64,000 bases of DNA from an uncultured Oscillospiraceae bacterium (GCA_934667095.1 CAKULE010000009.1:36367-100366), one strand, 5' to 3'; shown: positions 47,757 to 57,202, counted from the stretch's first letter. Notes: a model not told the origin generated them from the sequence alone. A program made the numbers and translations.

Positions 47757-48914
47757 ATGCCAGATCAGAAGCGAGATTATTACGAGGTCCTTGGCGTGGC
47801 CAAGACGGCCACGGACGAGGAACTGAAAAAGGCCTACCGCAAGCTGGCCAAGCAGTACCACCCCGACATGAACCCCGGCAACAAGGAAGCCGAGGCCAAG
47901 TTCAAGGAGGTCAACGAGGCGTATGAGGTCCTGTCCGACAAGGATAAGCGGGCCAAGTACGACCAGTTCGGCCATGCGGGAGTGGACCCCAACTTCGGCG
48001 CCGGGGGCGGCGGCTTCGGCGGCGGGTTCGACATGGGCGATATCGACCTCGGCGACCTGTTCGGGTCCTTCTTCGGCGGCGGCTTCGGTGGCGGACAGCA
48101 GCGGCAGGCCAACCCCAACACCCCCAAGCGGGGCGCGTCCCTGCGAGCCAGCGTGACCATCACCTTCCAGGAAGCCATGAGCGGCTGCGAGAAGGAGCTC
48201 AACCTCACCCGGATGGAGAACTGCGAGACCTGCCGGGGCACCGGCTGTGCCAGCGGTACCACCGCTGAGATCTGCCCGGACTGCCATGGCTCCGGTCAGG
48301 TGCGTATCCAGCGTGGGGCCGGCGGCTTCGCCTTCAGCAGCACCACCACCTGCCCCCACTGCCGGGGCACGGGCAAGATCATCCACCAGCCCTGCCCGGA
48401 CTGCCACGGCGACGGTCAGGTCCGCCGCACCCGCAAGATCCGTGTGAAGATCCCCGCCGGCATTGACGACGGGCAGACCATCTCCATGCGGGGCGAGGGC
48501 AATCAGGGCCAGAACAGCGGCCCCGCCGGCGACCTGCTCATCAACGTGACCGTGATGTCCGATTCCCGCTTCCAGCGGGACGGCTATGACCTCTATCTGG
48601 AGCAGCCTGTGTCCTTTACGCAGGCGGCGCTGGGCGCGGAGCTCCAGATCGACACCATTGACGGCAAGGTGAAGTGGACCCTGCCCGCCGGCACCCAGCC
48701 GGGAACGACCTTCCGCCTGCGGGGCAAGGGTGTGCCCGAGATCCGCGGCCGCGGCCGCGGCGACCAGTACGTCACCGTGCGGGTGACTGTGCCTGCCAAC
48801 CTCACGGAGGAGCAGCGGGAGGCTCTGCGGGCCTTTGCCGCCACCATGGGCGAGGACGACACCCACCACGCCACACCGGTGAAGGATTTCTTCACCAAGA
48901 AAAAGAAAAAATGA
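47757..48914 (+). CDS. dnaJ: Chaperone protein DnaJ (Hsp40)
   Basis: 385-residue DnaK cochaperone. J domain with HPD (in YHPDMNPGN, about residues 34-42), a Gly/Phe-rich linker (about 78-115), four CxxCxGxG zinc repeats (CETCRGTG, CPDCHGSG, CPHCRGTG, CPDCHGDG) and the C-terminal substrate-binding domains. ATG 47757 follows GAGAGGTGA. Last gene of the heat-shock operon; full length. Confidence 0.97.
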   Translation: MPDQKRDYYEVLGVAKTATDEELKKAYRKLAKQYHPDMNPGNKEAEAKFKEVNEAYEVLSDKDKRAKYDQFGHAGVDPNFGAGGGGFGGGFDMGDIDLGDLFGSFFGGGFGGGQQRQANPNTPKRGASLRASVTITFQEAMSGCEKELNLTRMENCETCRGTGCASGTTAEICPDCHGSGQVRIQRGAGGFAFSSTTTCPHCRGTGKIIHQPCPDCHGDGQVRRTRKIRVKIPAGIDDGQTISMRGEGNQGQNSGPAGDLLINVTVMSDSRFQRDGYDLYLEQPVSFTQAALGAELQIDTIDGKVKWTLPAGTQPGTTFRLRGKGVPEIRGRGRGDQYVTVRVTVPANLTEEQREALRAFAATMGEDDTHHATPVKDFFTKKKKK

Positions 48915-48921
48915 GTACGAA

Positions 48922-48957
48922 AAAGTCCCCGGCTCTCAGAAGAGAGCCGGGGACTTT
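48922..48957 (+). terminator. Terminator of hrcA-grpE-dnaK-dnaJ operon
   Basis: A 16-bp stem (48922-48937 with 48942-48957), 4-base loop, A/T flanks; short T tract. Confidence 0.88.
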
Positions 48958-49048
48958 CTGCGTCTTGGCGGAAACAGAGGGAGCGGTGCTGCCGGGGCGG
49001 ATGCTGAACTGCATCCCGGACTGCAGCGGGCCCGCCCGTTCTCCCTGC

Positions 49049-49462
49049 TTACGGCTCGCAGTCCACGGTGATGTTGTCGGTGCCGTGGGCCTCGAACTCG
49101 TCGATATAGGCGTCGATGCGGCGGTTGAGCTCGTCGCAGTTGCTGTCGTCGATGGGCACGTCGTCCATGTCCCGGCGGGCCAGATCTTCCGCGAGGATCT
49201 CAAAAAACACGTTGTTCTCGTACTCCATGATGGCCTCGTGGATGCCGCCCTCGGCGAAGGCCCGGGAGGGAATGACCTCCCCCTCGTACACCTCGGATAG
49301 CGTGGGCATACCCTCCTGTGCCGCCCGGGCGAAGAGCATGCTCTCCACCTCGTCATAGTCCTTGAAGCGGTCCTCTCCACGGGTGGAGTTGAGGATCCAG
49401 TTTCCGATGTATACCATGTCCAGCAGCCGGCGGAGCTGCTTGCGCGTCAGTTCGATCTCCAT
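49049..49462 (-). CDS. Uncharacterised 137-residue acidic protein
   Basis: Cytosolic, helical, acidic protein with no motif I recognise. Opening MEIELTRKQLRRLLDMVYIG suggests a structured N-terminal helix; the C-terminal half is rich in Asp/Glu. AAGGAGG before 49462 and a near-consensus promoter support a real, expressed gene. Neighbours (dnaJ, an SSB-like gene) give no functional clue. Confidence 0.75.
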   Translation of the reverse strand: MEIELTRKQLRRLLDMVYIGNWILNSTRGEDRFKDYDEVESMLFARAAQEGMPTLSEVYEGEVIPSRAFAEGGIHEAIMEYENNVFFEILAEDLARRDMDDVPIDDSNCDELNRRIDAYIDEFEAHGTDNITVDCEP

Positions 49463-49503
49463 GCTCTTGCCTCCTTGCTTCAGTGGAGATATGGGTACTG
49501 TAT

Positions 49504-49531
49504 ATTATACTGCCCGGCCCGCCCTTGTCAA
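49504..49531 (-). promoter_or_regulatory. Consensus sigma-A promoter for the 137-residue protein
   Basis: On the minus strand TTGACA (49531-49526), 16-bp spacer, TATAAT (49509-49504). Confidence 0.75.
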
Positions 49532-49631
49532 TGGTCATACTTGCCGGGGCCGCCGCATAGTTTAAGGCAGCATCCCGCGGCGGCGCGCCGAGGGAGAACT
49601 GCCCTTATCTTACTGCGGAGCGTGATGTCCA

Positions 49632-50243
49632 ATGACCGAACAAAAGGGAGAAAACAGGATCGTCCTGCGGGGACAGGTGGCCGGTGAGCCGGCCCTGACC
49701 CACAGCAACCACGGCGTGGACTACGCCACGGTCCCCTTCCGGGTGCCCCGGCTGTCCGGGGCGGAGGATGTGCTCAATCTGGTGCTGCCGTGGAGCCAGC
49801 GGGCCCTCTGGCCGGCGGGAGCGTGGCGTTGGGCGGAGGGGGAGGTACGGTCCTTCAACAACCGCAGCGGCGCCGGCGCCCGGCTGGTGATCACCGTGCT
49901 GGTGCGTTCCGCCGGGCCGGCAGAGGAGGGGGAGGGCGAGAACCGGCTGGTCCTGTCCGGGGCCCTGTGTAAGCAGCCGGTGCGGCGGCGCACCCCGCTG
50001 GGCCGGGAGATCTGCGACCTGCTGTTGGCGGTGAACCGGCCCTACGGTCGGGCGGACTACCTGCCCTGTATCGCGTGGGGCTCCCTGGCTGCCCTGTGCG
50101 GGACCCTGAACGTTGGGGACCGCCTGCGGCTGGAGGGACGGCTGCAGAGCCGCCGCTACCGCAAGCTCACCGAGTCCGGAGAGGAAAGCCGCACGGCCTA
50201 CGAGGTGTCGGTGATGAACCTGCTGGAGGACGAGGAGGCGTGA
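49632..50243 (+). CDS. SSB-like protein with two OB-fold halves
   Basis: 203-residue protein. The second half (from about residue 100, ENRLVLSGALCKQPVRRRTPLGRE, PCIAWGSLAALCGTLNVGDRLRLEGRLQSRRY) clearly resembles an SSB OB-fold. The first half (NRIVLRGQVAGEPALTHSNHG, VPFRVPRL) looks like a degenerate second copy. It lacks the acidic C-terminal tip (DDDIPF-like) that recruits partners in housekeeping SSB. Weak SD. Converges on the membrane-protein gene with a 1-base gap. Likely a specialised single-stranded nucleic-acid-binding protein. Confidence 0.7.
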   Translation: MTEQKGENRIVLRGQVAGEPALTHSNHGVDYATVPFRVPRLSGAEDVLNLVLPWSQRALWPAGAWRWAEGEVRSFNNRSGAGARLVITVLVRSAGPAEEGEGENRLVLSGALCKQPVRRRTPLGREICDLLLAVNRPYGRADYLPCIAWGSLAALCGTLNVGDRLRLEGRLQSRRYRKLTESGEESRTAYEVSVMNLLEDEEA

Positions 50244-50244
50244 T

Positions 50245-51009
50245 TCAGCTCCGGGCTGCCCAGCGCAGTCTGCTGATGTCCCGCCGGAACAGGCACAGCC
50301 ACACTCCGGACAGGGTCAGGGCCGCCGCGCCGCAGAGGTAAGCGGCCAGTCCCGCGGCATCCTGTCGGCGGACGACGGCCAGCCCGATACATACTCCCGC
50401 CAGCACGAAGAGGGAGGTAGAGGTCAGCTGGCTGCCCACCCACAGCTCCGGCCGGTCCAGCGTGGAGACGTAGCTGATCAGTGCCACACTGTCGGCAGCG
50501 TTGTCCAGAAAGCGGTACAGCCACCACAGGACCCCTCCTGCCAGCACCAGCATGAACAGCTCGGAAAAGGCCATAGAGAAGATGGAGAAGGGCTGGTTTT
50601 TCCGGGCGTAGTAGATGGTGGCCCGGACGAAGAGGATGACGAAGGGGATGGGTACGAGATAGGGAATGCCCCGGATGACCGCTTGGAGTATCTTTGCGGT
50701 GCCGGTGAACAGGGCCAGCCCGCGCGTCCGGGACCGGCGGCCGAGAGCCAGCCAGAAGGCCGCCGCCGTCAGTCCGGAGAAGAACAGGAACAGCACCCGG
50801 GCCACCACGTACATCAGCAGATTTACGTGGAGGAACCGCTGGGCGATGCCTCCCGCGGCGATCTGGGCCAGCAACCGGGTCCGGACCGCGGCGTCGATCA
50901 GCCCGACCACGCCGGGGATGGACAGCAGAAAGGCCGCACTGAACAGCAGCGCGGCCGCCCGTAGCAGAGCCGGGCGCAGGGCCCGGCGGATGGAGGAGTG
51001 GGGAGTCAT
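50245..51009 (-). CDS. Uncharacterised multi-pass membrane protein
   Basis: 254-residue integral membrane protein with about six or seven hydrophobic helices and short loops; basic N-terminus (MTPHSSIRRALRPALLRAA). No recognisable family motif. The start at 51009 is used because the longer frame runs through the udg gene. It lies 21 bases after the udg stop on the same strand, so probably cotranscribed, without an obvious functional link. Confidence 0.68.
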   Translation of the reverse strand: MTPHSSIRRALRPALLRAAALLFSAAFLLSIPGVVGLIDAAVRTRLLAQIAAGGIAQRFLHVNLLMYVVARVLFLFFSGLTAAAFWLALGRRSRTRGLALFTGTAKILQAVIRGIPYLVPIPFVILFVRATIYYARKNQPFSIFSMAFSELFMLVLAGGVLWWLYRFLDNAADSVALISYVSTLDRPELWVGSQLTSTSLFVLAGVCIGLAVVRRQDAAGLAAYLCGAAALTLSGVWLCLFRRDISRLRWAARS

Positions 51010-51029
51010 GACATCTCTCTTTTCTCTGT

Positions 51030-51602
51030 TCAATAGGTGTGGGCACACACCTGCCGGATCCGGGCGCGGATGGCCCGCAGATCCACAAAGGTGTCCGGCT
51101 TTTTGGCGGGGTCCCGGAGGAGGGCGGCAGGGTGGTAGATGGCGGTGATGTCGGCTGTGCCATGGGTGAACCACTTGCCGTGCTCCTGAGTGATGCGGAA
51201 GTCGGGCTTGATGAGCCGCTGGGCGGCCACCCGGCCCAGACAGACGATGATCTTGGGCTGGACCAACGCCAGCTGCTGTTCCAGCCACGGGAAGCAGGCG
51301 TCCTGCTCGGTGTTCAGGGGATCCCGGTTGTGAGGCGGGCGGCACTTGACGATGTTGCAGATGTAGAAGTTCTTCTGCCGGGACAGGCCGATGAGGGAGA
51401 GCATGTCGTCCAGCAACTGGCCGCCCCGGCCCACGAAGGGCTCGCCCTGCAGGTCCTCATTCTCGCCGGGGCCCTCCCCCACGAACAGGACCTCTGCATC
51501 CGGCTGACCTGCGCCGAATACCACATTGGTCCGGGCGTCGGACAGGGGACACTTCCGGCAGTTCAGGCACTGGGCCTCCAGCTCCCTCAGACTCGCCGCC
51601 AT
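51030..51602 (-). CDS. Uracil-DNA glycosylase, family 4 (Fe-S type)
   Basis: 190-residue base-excision repair enzyme that removes uracil from DNA. The family 4 signature GEGPGENEDLQGEPFVGRGGQLLD (about residues 41-64) is complete, as is the C-terminal YHPAALLRDPAKK. Cys at 13 and 16 (CLNC) with Cys at about 82 and 98 are placed to hold the [4Fe-4S] cluster. Start 51602 (MAASLREL) follows AAAGGAGG. Confidence 0.93.
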   Translation of the reverse strand: MAASLRELEAQCLNCRKCPLSDARTNVVFGAGQPDAEVLFVGEGPGENEDLQGEPFVGRGGQLLDDMLSLIGLSRQKNFYICNIVKCRPPHNRDPLNTEQDACFPWLEQQLALVQPKIIVCLGRVAAQRLIKPDFRITQEHGKWFTHGTADITAIYHPAALLRDPAKKPDTFVDLRAIRARIRQVCAHTY

Positions 51603-51666
51603 GGCCGCTTCCTCCTTTGACTGTGATTTTCTCCATTCTACCACAGGCGGTATAGAAATGCCAGAG

Positions 51667-51707
51667 CAAAAAGAGACCGCAGAGGGGCTTTTGCCCGCTC
51701 TGCGGCC
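51667..51707 (-). terminator. Terminator of the pst-pho operon
   Basis: A ~13-bp stem (51693-51706 with 51676-51688) followed on the minus strand by a T5 tract. Confidence 0.85.
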
Positions 51708-51716
51708 TTTTCGTGT

Positions 51717-53372
51717 TTATAGCAGGGGGAAGACGACGGTGATGGTCGTGCCCTTGCCGGGCTCGCTGGTCAGGGCGATGGTCCCGTGGTGGTACTGGAC
51801 GGCGTGCTTCACGATGGACAGACCCAGCCCCGTGCCGCCGCTGGCCTTGGAGTGGCTTTTGTCCACCCGGTAGAACCGCTCGAACACCCGCTCCTGATGC
51901 TCCGGCGGGATACCGATACCCGTGTCTTTCACGGTGACGGCGGCGTTTTTGCCGTCAGCCGTCACGTCGATGTTCACCTGCCCGCCCTCCACATTGTACT
52001 TGATGGCGTTGTCGCAGAGGTTGTAGACGATCTCGTACAGCAGCCGGCGCACGCCGTGGATCGTCGCTCCGCTGCCGGAGAGGGACAGGGTGACGTGCCG
52101 TGCCTCGGCGGCGGTGGTGAGGTCGCGCTCCACTCCCTGCGCCAGCGCCAGCAGGTCCACATCCTTGCAGGGGAGCTCCCGGGCTTCATCCAGCTGAGAC
52201 AGGCGGATGATGTCCTCGATGAGATCCACCAGCCGGGCGGCCTCTTTCCGGATATGGCCGATGAAGCGGGGCATGTCTTCCGGCTTTACCATGCCCGCTT
52301 CGATGAGCTCGGCGCTGCCCATGATGCCCTGCAGGGGGGTCTTCAGCTCGTGGGAGACATTGGCGGTGAACTCCCGGCGGGTGCGCTCAGCCAGCTCCTG
52401 CTCAGTCACGTCGAAGGTGAGGATCACGCAGCCCAGCGTCTCCCCGTCGGACTGGATGCGGCTGAGGTCGAACTGGTATTCCCGGCCGTTCCGCTCGGCC
52501 CGGAGCTCGCTGTGGCCGTCGGCCAGCGCGGTCTGAACGGCCAGACTCATGTCGTGGCTGCGGTCCACGGTGAGGAAGCTCTGCCCCACGGCGGAGCCGT
52601 CCGCCCCGAAGAGCTGCCGGGCGGCGGGGTTGATGCTCAGCACTGCGCCGGCCTTGTCCAGCAGGACCAGCCCCTCGGCCATGCTGGCCGTGACCTGGTC
52701 GAACTCGTTGTTCTTCTGCCGCAGGGCAGCCAGCTGGCGGTCGATCTCTTTGTGCTGGCGGTCGATGCGGCCCAGCAGGGGGGCCAGCTCGTCATAAGTG
52801 TCATTTTCCAGCGGGTGGTCCAGATCCAGCCGGTCCAGCGGCTCCACGATGCGCCGGGACAGACGGTAGGCCAGCAGGCCGGAGAGAATCAGGGCCGCCA
52901 TGAGAATGACGATGGCAGGCTGGAGTATCCCCAGCAGCAGCAGACCCACCGTGGCGTAGGCGGAGGAGATGCGCAGCACCGTCCCGTCGCTGAGGCGGCG
53001 GGCGTAGTAGGCGGTCTTTTCCAGCAGAGTGGAGGAGTAGTGGGTGCTCTGGCCCACGCCGGTGGTCAGGGCCTGCTGGAACTCCTCCCGGCTGGCATGG
53101 TTCTCCATGGAGGCGGCGTCGGCGGCGGTGTCGCAGAGCACGGTGCCGTCGGCGGCGATCCAGGTGAGCCGGAAGCGGTCGGAGGTCACGCGGGCCAGAT
53201 AGTCCGCGCCGTCGGCCTCCACTGCGGCGGCGGCCAGGTCCAACTCGTCCTCCAGCTGGCCGGTGCGGACGCCGCCGAAGTAGTCGTACAGCACCCCCAG
53301 GATCACCAGCAGGCTGGCCAGCAGCACCGAGCCCGCCACCAAGAGGATGGAACGGAAGATCTTCCACGTCAT
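51717..53372 (-). CDS. phoR: Phosphate-regulon sensor histidine kinase (PhoR-like)
   Basis: 551-residue membrane kinase. Two membrane helices (about residues 8-30 and 152-175) bracket an extracytoplasmic domain; then HAMP-like linker, PAS domain (about 225-325), and HisKA with phospho-His in FTANVSHELKTPLQG (about residue 344), followed by HATPase blocks NLCDNAIKYN, DTGIGIP and GTGLGLSIVKH. Start 53372 overlaps the response-regulator stop by 4 bases. Last gene of pstSCAB-phoU-phoP-phoR, so it should sense phosphate status through the Pst/PhoU complex. Confidence 0.9.
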   Translation of the reverse strand: MTWKIFRSILLVAGSVLLASLLVILGVLYDYFGGVRTGQLEDELDLAAAAVEADGADYLARVTSDRFRLTWIAADGTVLCDTAADAASMENHASREEFQQALTTGVGQSTHYSSTLLEKTAYYARRLSDGTVLRISSAYATVGLLLLGILQPAIVILMAALILSGLLAYRLSRRIVEPLDRLDLDHPLENDTYDELAPLLGRIDRQHKEIDRQLAALRQKNNEFDQVTASMAEGLVLLDKAGAVLSINPAARQLFGADGSAVGQSFLTVDRSHDMSLAVQTALADGHSELRAERNGREYQFDLSRIQSDGETLGCVILTFDVTEQELAERTRREFTANVSHELKTPLQGIMGSAELIEAGMVKPEDMPRFIGHIRKEAARLVDLIEDIIRLSQLDEARELPCKDVDLLALAQGVERDLTTAAEARHVTLSLSGSGATIHGVRRLLYEIVYNLCDNAIKYNVEGGQVNIDVTADGKNAAVTVKDTGIGIPPEHQERVFERFYRVDKSHSKASGGTGLGLSIVKHAVQYHHGTIALTSEPGKGTTITVVFPLL

Positions 53373-54040
53373 GCGCCCGCCCCCAGTCGATAGCCCACGC
53401 CGCGGACGGTCTCGATCAGGTCGCCGCAGGGGCCCAGCTTCTGCCGCAGGGTGCGGATGTGCATGTCCACAGTGCGGGTCTCGCCGCAGTAGTCCATGCC
53501 CCACACCTGACTGAATAGCTGCTCCCGGGTAAAGGCCGTGCCGGGGTGGGAAAGAAACAGCTTCAGCAGCTCGAACTCCTTGTAGGTGAACTCTACCCGG
53601 GCGCCGTCCACGGTGACGGTGCGGCCCTCCGGGTCCAGCGTCAGGCCGCCCCGGCGGAGCAGACCGCCGTCCTTGGGGCCGCAGCGGCGGAGCACCGCCT
53701 TTACGCAGGACACGAACTCCATCACACCGAAGGGCTTGGCGAGGTAGTAGTCCGCCCCGAGGTCGAGCCCCTGAATCTTGTCGTACTCCTCCCCCTTGGC
53801 GGTGGCCATGACCACGGGGATGTCCCGTAGCCGGTCTGAGGCGCGCATCCGCCGCAGCAGTTCCAACCCGTCCACACCGGGGAGCATCACGTCCAGCACC
53901 ACCAGATCGGGGCGCGCGCTCTCCAGCGCGGCCCAGAAGGCGGCGCCGTCCTCAAAGCCCCGGGCCGGCAGGCCGGCGGAGTTGAGAGCGTATACCTCGA
54001 TGTCGCGGATGCTGGCGTCGTCCTCCACGCACCAGATCAT
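53369..54040 (-). CDS. phoP: Phosphate-regulon response regulator (PhoP/PhoB-like, OmpR family)
   Basis: 223-residue DNA-binding response regulator. Receiver domain with acidic pair EDD (residues 6-8), phospho-acceptor Asp in LVVLDVMLPG (about residue 51) and Lys in LAKPFG; winged-helix C-terminal domain with RVEFTYKEFELLKLFLSHPG and TVDMHIRTLRQKLG. Likely binds the PHO-box-like repeats upstream of pstS, giving positive feedback on its own operon. Three bases separate it from phoU. Confidence 0.9.
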   Translation of the reverse strand: MIWCVEDDASIRDIEVYALNSAGLPARGFEDGAAFWAALESARPDLVVLDVMLPGVDGLELLRRMRASDRLRDIPVVMATAKGEEYDKIQGLDLGADYYLAKPFGVMEFVSCVKAVLRRCGPKDGGLLRRGGLTLDPEGRTVTVDGARVEFTYKEFELLKLFLSHPGTAFTREQLFSQVWGMDYCGETRTVDMHIRTLRQKLGPCGDLIETVRGVGYRLGAGA

Positions 54041-54043
54041 GGC

Positions 54044-54688
54044 TCATTCCTCCTTGTGTACACCGGTGACGGAGAAGATCACCCACTCCGCGATATTCAC
54101 GGCGTGGTCCCCGATCCGTTCATAGTATTTGGCGATGATCATCAGGTCGAGGGCGCAGCCGCCCTCCTGCGGGTCGGCGGCAATCTTCTGGATCAGGGAC
54201 TGCTTGATCTTGTTGAAGCAGTCGTCCACCACATCGTCATCCCCAACGACCTTTTCTGCCAGTATTATATCATGTTTTACGAAGGCATCAACACTTTCTG
54301 TGACCATTCGGATAACCGAGCGGGCCATCTCCGCCATCAGCGGGACGCCCGCCGCGGCGCTGGGCTCCAGAAAGGCGATGATCTCCGCGATGTTCTCTGC
54401 CTGATCGCCGATGCGCTCCATGTCGGTGATCATCTTCAGGGCGGCGGAGATCTGCCGCAGGTCCCTGGCCACCGGCTGCTGCTGGAGCAGCAGCTTCAGG
54501 CACAGATTCTCAATGGTGCGCTCCTTCCGGTCGATCTCCTCGTCCAGCGGGGCGGCCTTCCTGGCCAGCGGCCGGTCGCCTTCGGTGAGGGCCTTGGAGG
54601 TGAGGGCGATGATCTCCTCGCACAGGGCGCCCATCTCGATGAGCTCATTGTTCAGCTGGGCCAGCTGTTCGTCAAATCGGATTCTCAT
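54044..54688 (-). CDS. phoU: Phosphate signalling protein PhoU
   Basis: 214-residue helical protein that links the Pst transporter to the kinase. Two PhoU repeats carry the metal-binding signatures ERIGDQAENIAE (about residues 91-102) and ERIGDHAVNIAE (about 191-202). Start 54688 (MRIRFDEQL) shares one base with the pstB stop (TAATG). Confidence 0.95.
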   Translation of the reverse strand: MRIRFDEQLAQLNNELIEMGALCEEIIALTSKALTEGDRPLARKAAPLDEEIDRKERTIENLCLKLLLQQQPVARDLRQISAALKMITDMERIGDQAENIAEIIAFLEPSAAAGVPLMAEMARSVIRMVTESVDAFVKHDIILAEKVVGDDDVVDDCFNKIKQSLIQKIAADPQEGGCALDLMIIAKYYERIGDHAVNIAEWVIFSVTGVHKEE

Positions 54689-55443
54689 TATCCAAACCTC
54701 CCGGTGATGTAGTCCTCTGTCCGCTGGTCCGCGGGGTCGGAGAAGATATGCTCCGTATCGCCGCACTCCACCAGCTCTCCCAGCAGGAAGAAGGCTGTGC
54801 GGTCCGAGATGCGGACGGCCTGCTGCATGTTGTGGGTGACGATGATGATGGTGTACTGCTCCTTCAGCTGGGCGGCCAGCTCCTCGATCTTGGAGGTGGA
54901 GATGGGGTCCAGCGCGGAGGTGGGCTCGTCCATCAGCAGGATCTGCGGCTCCACCGCCAGCGCCCGGGCGATGCACAGCCGCTGCTGCTGCCCGCCGGAG
55001 AGGCCAAGGGCGCTCTTTTTCAGTCGGTCTTTTACCTCGTCCCAGATGGCCGCCCCCCGGAGTGAGCGCTCCACCAGTTCATCCAGCTGGGCCTTGTTGC
55101 GGACGCCGTGGGTGCGGGGGCCGTAGGCAATGTTGTCGTAAATGCTCATGGGGAAGGGGTTGGGCTTTTGGAAGACCATTCCCACCTCCCGCCGCAGCTC
55201 GTTCACGTCCACGCCGGGGGCGAAGATGTCCTCCCCCTTGTAGCGGATGTCGCCGGTGATCTTCACCCCGGGGATCAGGTCGTTCATGCGGTCCAGAGTT
55301 TTGAGAAAGGTGGACTTGCCGCAGCCGGAGGGACCGATGAGGGCGGTGATGCTCCGCTCCGGGAAGTCGATGGTCACATTTTTCAGGGCCTGCTGGCTGC
55401 CGTACCAGAGGCACATGTCCTTTACAGTGATGATGTCGCTCAT
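54688..55443 (-). CDS. pstB: Phosphate ABC transporter ATP-binding protein PstB
   Basis: 251-residue ATPase of the high-affinity phosphate importer. Walker A GPSGCGKST (residues 38-46), the PstB-specific RMNDLIPG, Q-loop FQKPNPFPMSIYDNIAYG, signature LSGGQQQRLCIARA, Walker B LLMDEPTSALDP. Its start overlaps the pstA stop. Confidence 0.97.
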   Translation of the reverse strand: MSDIITVKDMCLWYGSQQALKNVTIDFPERSITALIGPSGCGKSTFLKTLDRMNDLIPGVKITGDIRYKGEDIFAPGVDVNELRREVGMVFQKPNPFPMSIYDNIAYGPRTHGVRNKAQLDELVERSLRGAAIWDEVKDRLKKSALGLSGGQQQRLCIARALAVEPQILLMDEPTSALDPISTSKIEELAAQLKEQYTIIIVTHNMQQAVRISDRTAFFLLGELVECGDTEHIFSDPADQRTEDYITGRFG

Positions 55444-56294
55444 AGGGTTTTCCTCTTTCTGAAATACCGGCCCACCAGTGCGGCGGCCAGATTGATGAGC
55501 AGGGTCAGCAGCATGAGCACCGCGGCGATGGCGAAGGCCACGCCGAACTCGCCCTGCTCCTTGGCGTAGACGTACAGGGCCACGGTAAGGGTGGCACCGG
55601 CGCTGTGCAGGCCGTCCCACAGGTTGTTGAGGGCGTGGGCGAAGCCGGCGGTGAACAGCAGTGCGGCGGACTCTCCCAGCACACGGCCCACGGCGAGGAT
55701 GCAGCCGGTGACCACGCCATCCACGCAGCCGGGGAGCACCACCGTGCGGATGACCCGCCACTTGCCGGCCCCGAGGCCGAAGGCGCCCTCCCGGTAGCTC
55801 TGGGGTACGGTCTTCAGGCTCTCCTGCGTGGTGCGCAGGATGGTGGGCAGGGTCATGATGGCCAGCGTCAGGGCGCCTGCCATGAGAGAGGTGCCGTTTT
55901 TACAGAAGATGATCATGCCCGCCAGACCGTAGATGATGGATGGGATGCCGGAGAGGGTCTCCGCCGCGTACTCGATGACGGCCACCAGATTCTTGTTCCG
56001 GGCGTACTCCGTCAGGTAGATGGCGGCCCCCACGCCCAGAGGCAGGACGATGACCAGCGTGGCCAGCACCACATAGAGGGTGTTCAGGATGTCCGGCAGG
56101 ATGCCGATGCGGCCGGAGAGATAGCTGGGCGCGGTGGAGAGCAGCTCCCAGCTGAGGTTGGGAATGCCCTTGGCCAGTACATAGACGATGAGGAAGATGA
56201 CCAGCGCGGCGGTGAGCAGGACGGCAAGGACCATCAGGGTCCGCATCAGGCCGATCCACGCTCTGCGCCGGGGGGAAAGCGTCTGTTTTTTCAT
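55440..56294 (-). CDS. pstA: Phosphate ABC transporter permease PstA
   Basis: 284-residue permease with six membrane helices; conserved EYARNKNLVAVIEYAAETLSGIPSIIYGLAG and the EAA-type loop region YREGAFGLGAGKWRVIRTVVLP. ATG 56294 is preferred over GTG 56300, because GGGAGG lies 9 bases from the ATG but only 3 from the GTG. Confidence 0.95.
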   Translation of the reverse strand: MKKQTLSPRRRAWIGLMRTLMVLAVLLTAALVIFLIVYVLAKGIPNLSWELLSTAPSYLSGRIGILPDILNTLYVVLATLVIVLPLGVGAAIYLTEYARNKNLVAVIEYAAETLSGIPSIIYGLAGMIIFCKNGTSLMAGALTLAIMTLPTILRTTQESLKTVPQSYREGAFGLGAGKWRVIRTVVLPGCVDGVVTGCILAVGRVLGESAALLFTAGFAHALNNLWDGLHSAGATLTVALYVYAKEQGEFGVAFAIAAVLMLLTLLINLAAALVGRYFRKRKTL

Positions 56295-56296
56295 GG

Positions 56297-57202
56297 TCAC
56301 TTGCCTCCCTTATCCCGCTTGAGGAAGAAATTCAGCGTGGCGTTGATGAGCAGGATGAACAGGAACAGCACCAGCGCGATGGAGAACAGCGCCTGCCGCT
56401 GCAGGCCGCTGGCGTAGCTCATCTCGCTGGCCACGGCGGTAGTGAGGAAGCGGACGCTCTCAAACAGGGAGGGCATGTTGGTGGCGTTGCCGGACACCAT
56501 CATGACGGCCATGGCCTCGCCGATGGCCCGGCCCACGCCCAGCACCACGGCGGTGGCGATGCCGCTCTTGGCCGCGGGGACGGACACCCGGAACCAGGTC
56601 TCCTCCGGGGTGGCCCCAAGGGCCAGAGAGGCGTCCTCGTACTCCCGGGGCACGGCCTCCAGCGCGGTCATGGACACCTTGATGATAGAGGGCAGCACCA
56701 TCACCGCCAGCACGAGGATGGCGGCCAGCAGGCTGGCCCCGTCGGGCACGTGGAATACCCTGCGGATGCCGGGCACCAGCACCAGCATACCCACCAGACC
56801 GTACACCACGGAAGGGATGCCCGCCAGCAGGCTCACGGCGGTCTCCATCACGGCCTTGACCTTGGTGGGCGCGGCCTTGGCCAGATACACCGCCGTCAGG
56901 AAGCCCACGGGCACCCCCAGCAGGATGGCCCCGGCGGTGCCGTACACGCTGGTAAGGATGAAGGGCAGGATGCCGTACTGGGCGCCGGTGGTAGTGTTGG
57001 CGGAGTCCCACACCCTGCCGAACAGGAACCTGGTCAGGCCGATCTCCCGGATGGCGGGGATGCCGGAGACAATAAGGTAGGCTGAGATCAGCAGCACGCA
57101 GCCGACGGTCACCAGGCCGAGGATGAGAAAGAAGCCGTGGATGATCCCCTCAAAGGCGCGGTTATATCTGGCCTTGCCGGGATCGTGAGTTTTTTGGTCC
57201 AT
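56297..57202 (-). CDS. pstC: Phosphate ABC transporter permease PstC
   Basis: 301-residue permease, six helices; conserved LLAGIPSVVYGLVG and EYEDASLALGATPEETWFRVSVP coupling loop, then GRAIGEAMAVMMVSGN. Two bases before pstA. Confidence 0.95.
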   Translation of the reverse strand: MDQKTHDPGKARYNRAFEGIIHGFFLILGLVTVGCVLLISAYLIVSGIPAIREIGLTRFLFGRVWDSANTTTGAQYGILPFILTSVYGTAGAILLGVPVGFLTAVYLAKAAPTKVKAVMETAVSLLAGIPSVVYGLVGMLVLVPGIRRVFHVPDGASLLAAILVLAVMVLPSIIKVSMTALEAVPREYEDASLALGATPEETWFRVSVPAAKSGIATAVVLGVGRAIGEAMAVMMVSGNATNMPSLFESVRFLTTAVASEMSYASGLQRQALFSIALVLFLFILLINATLNFFLKRDKGGK

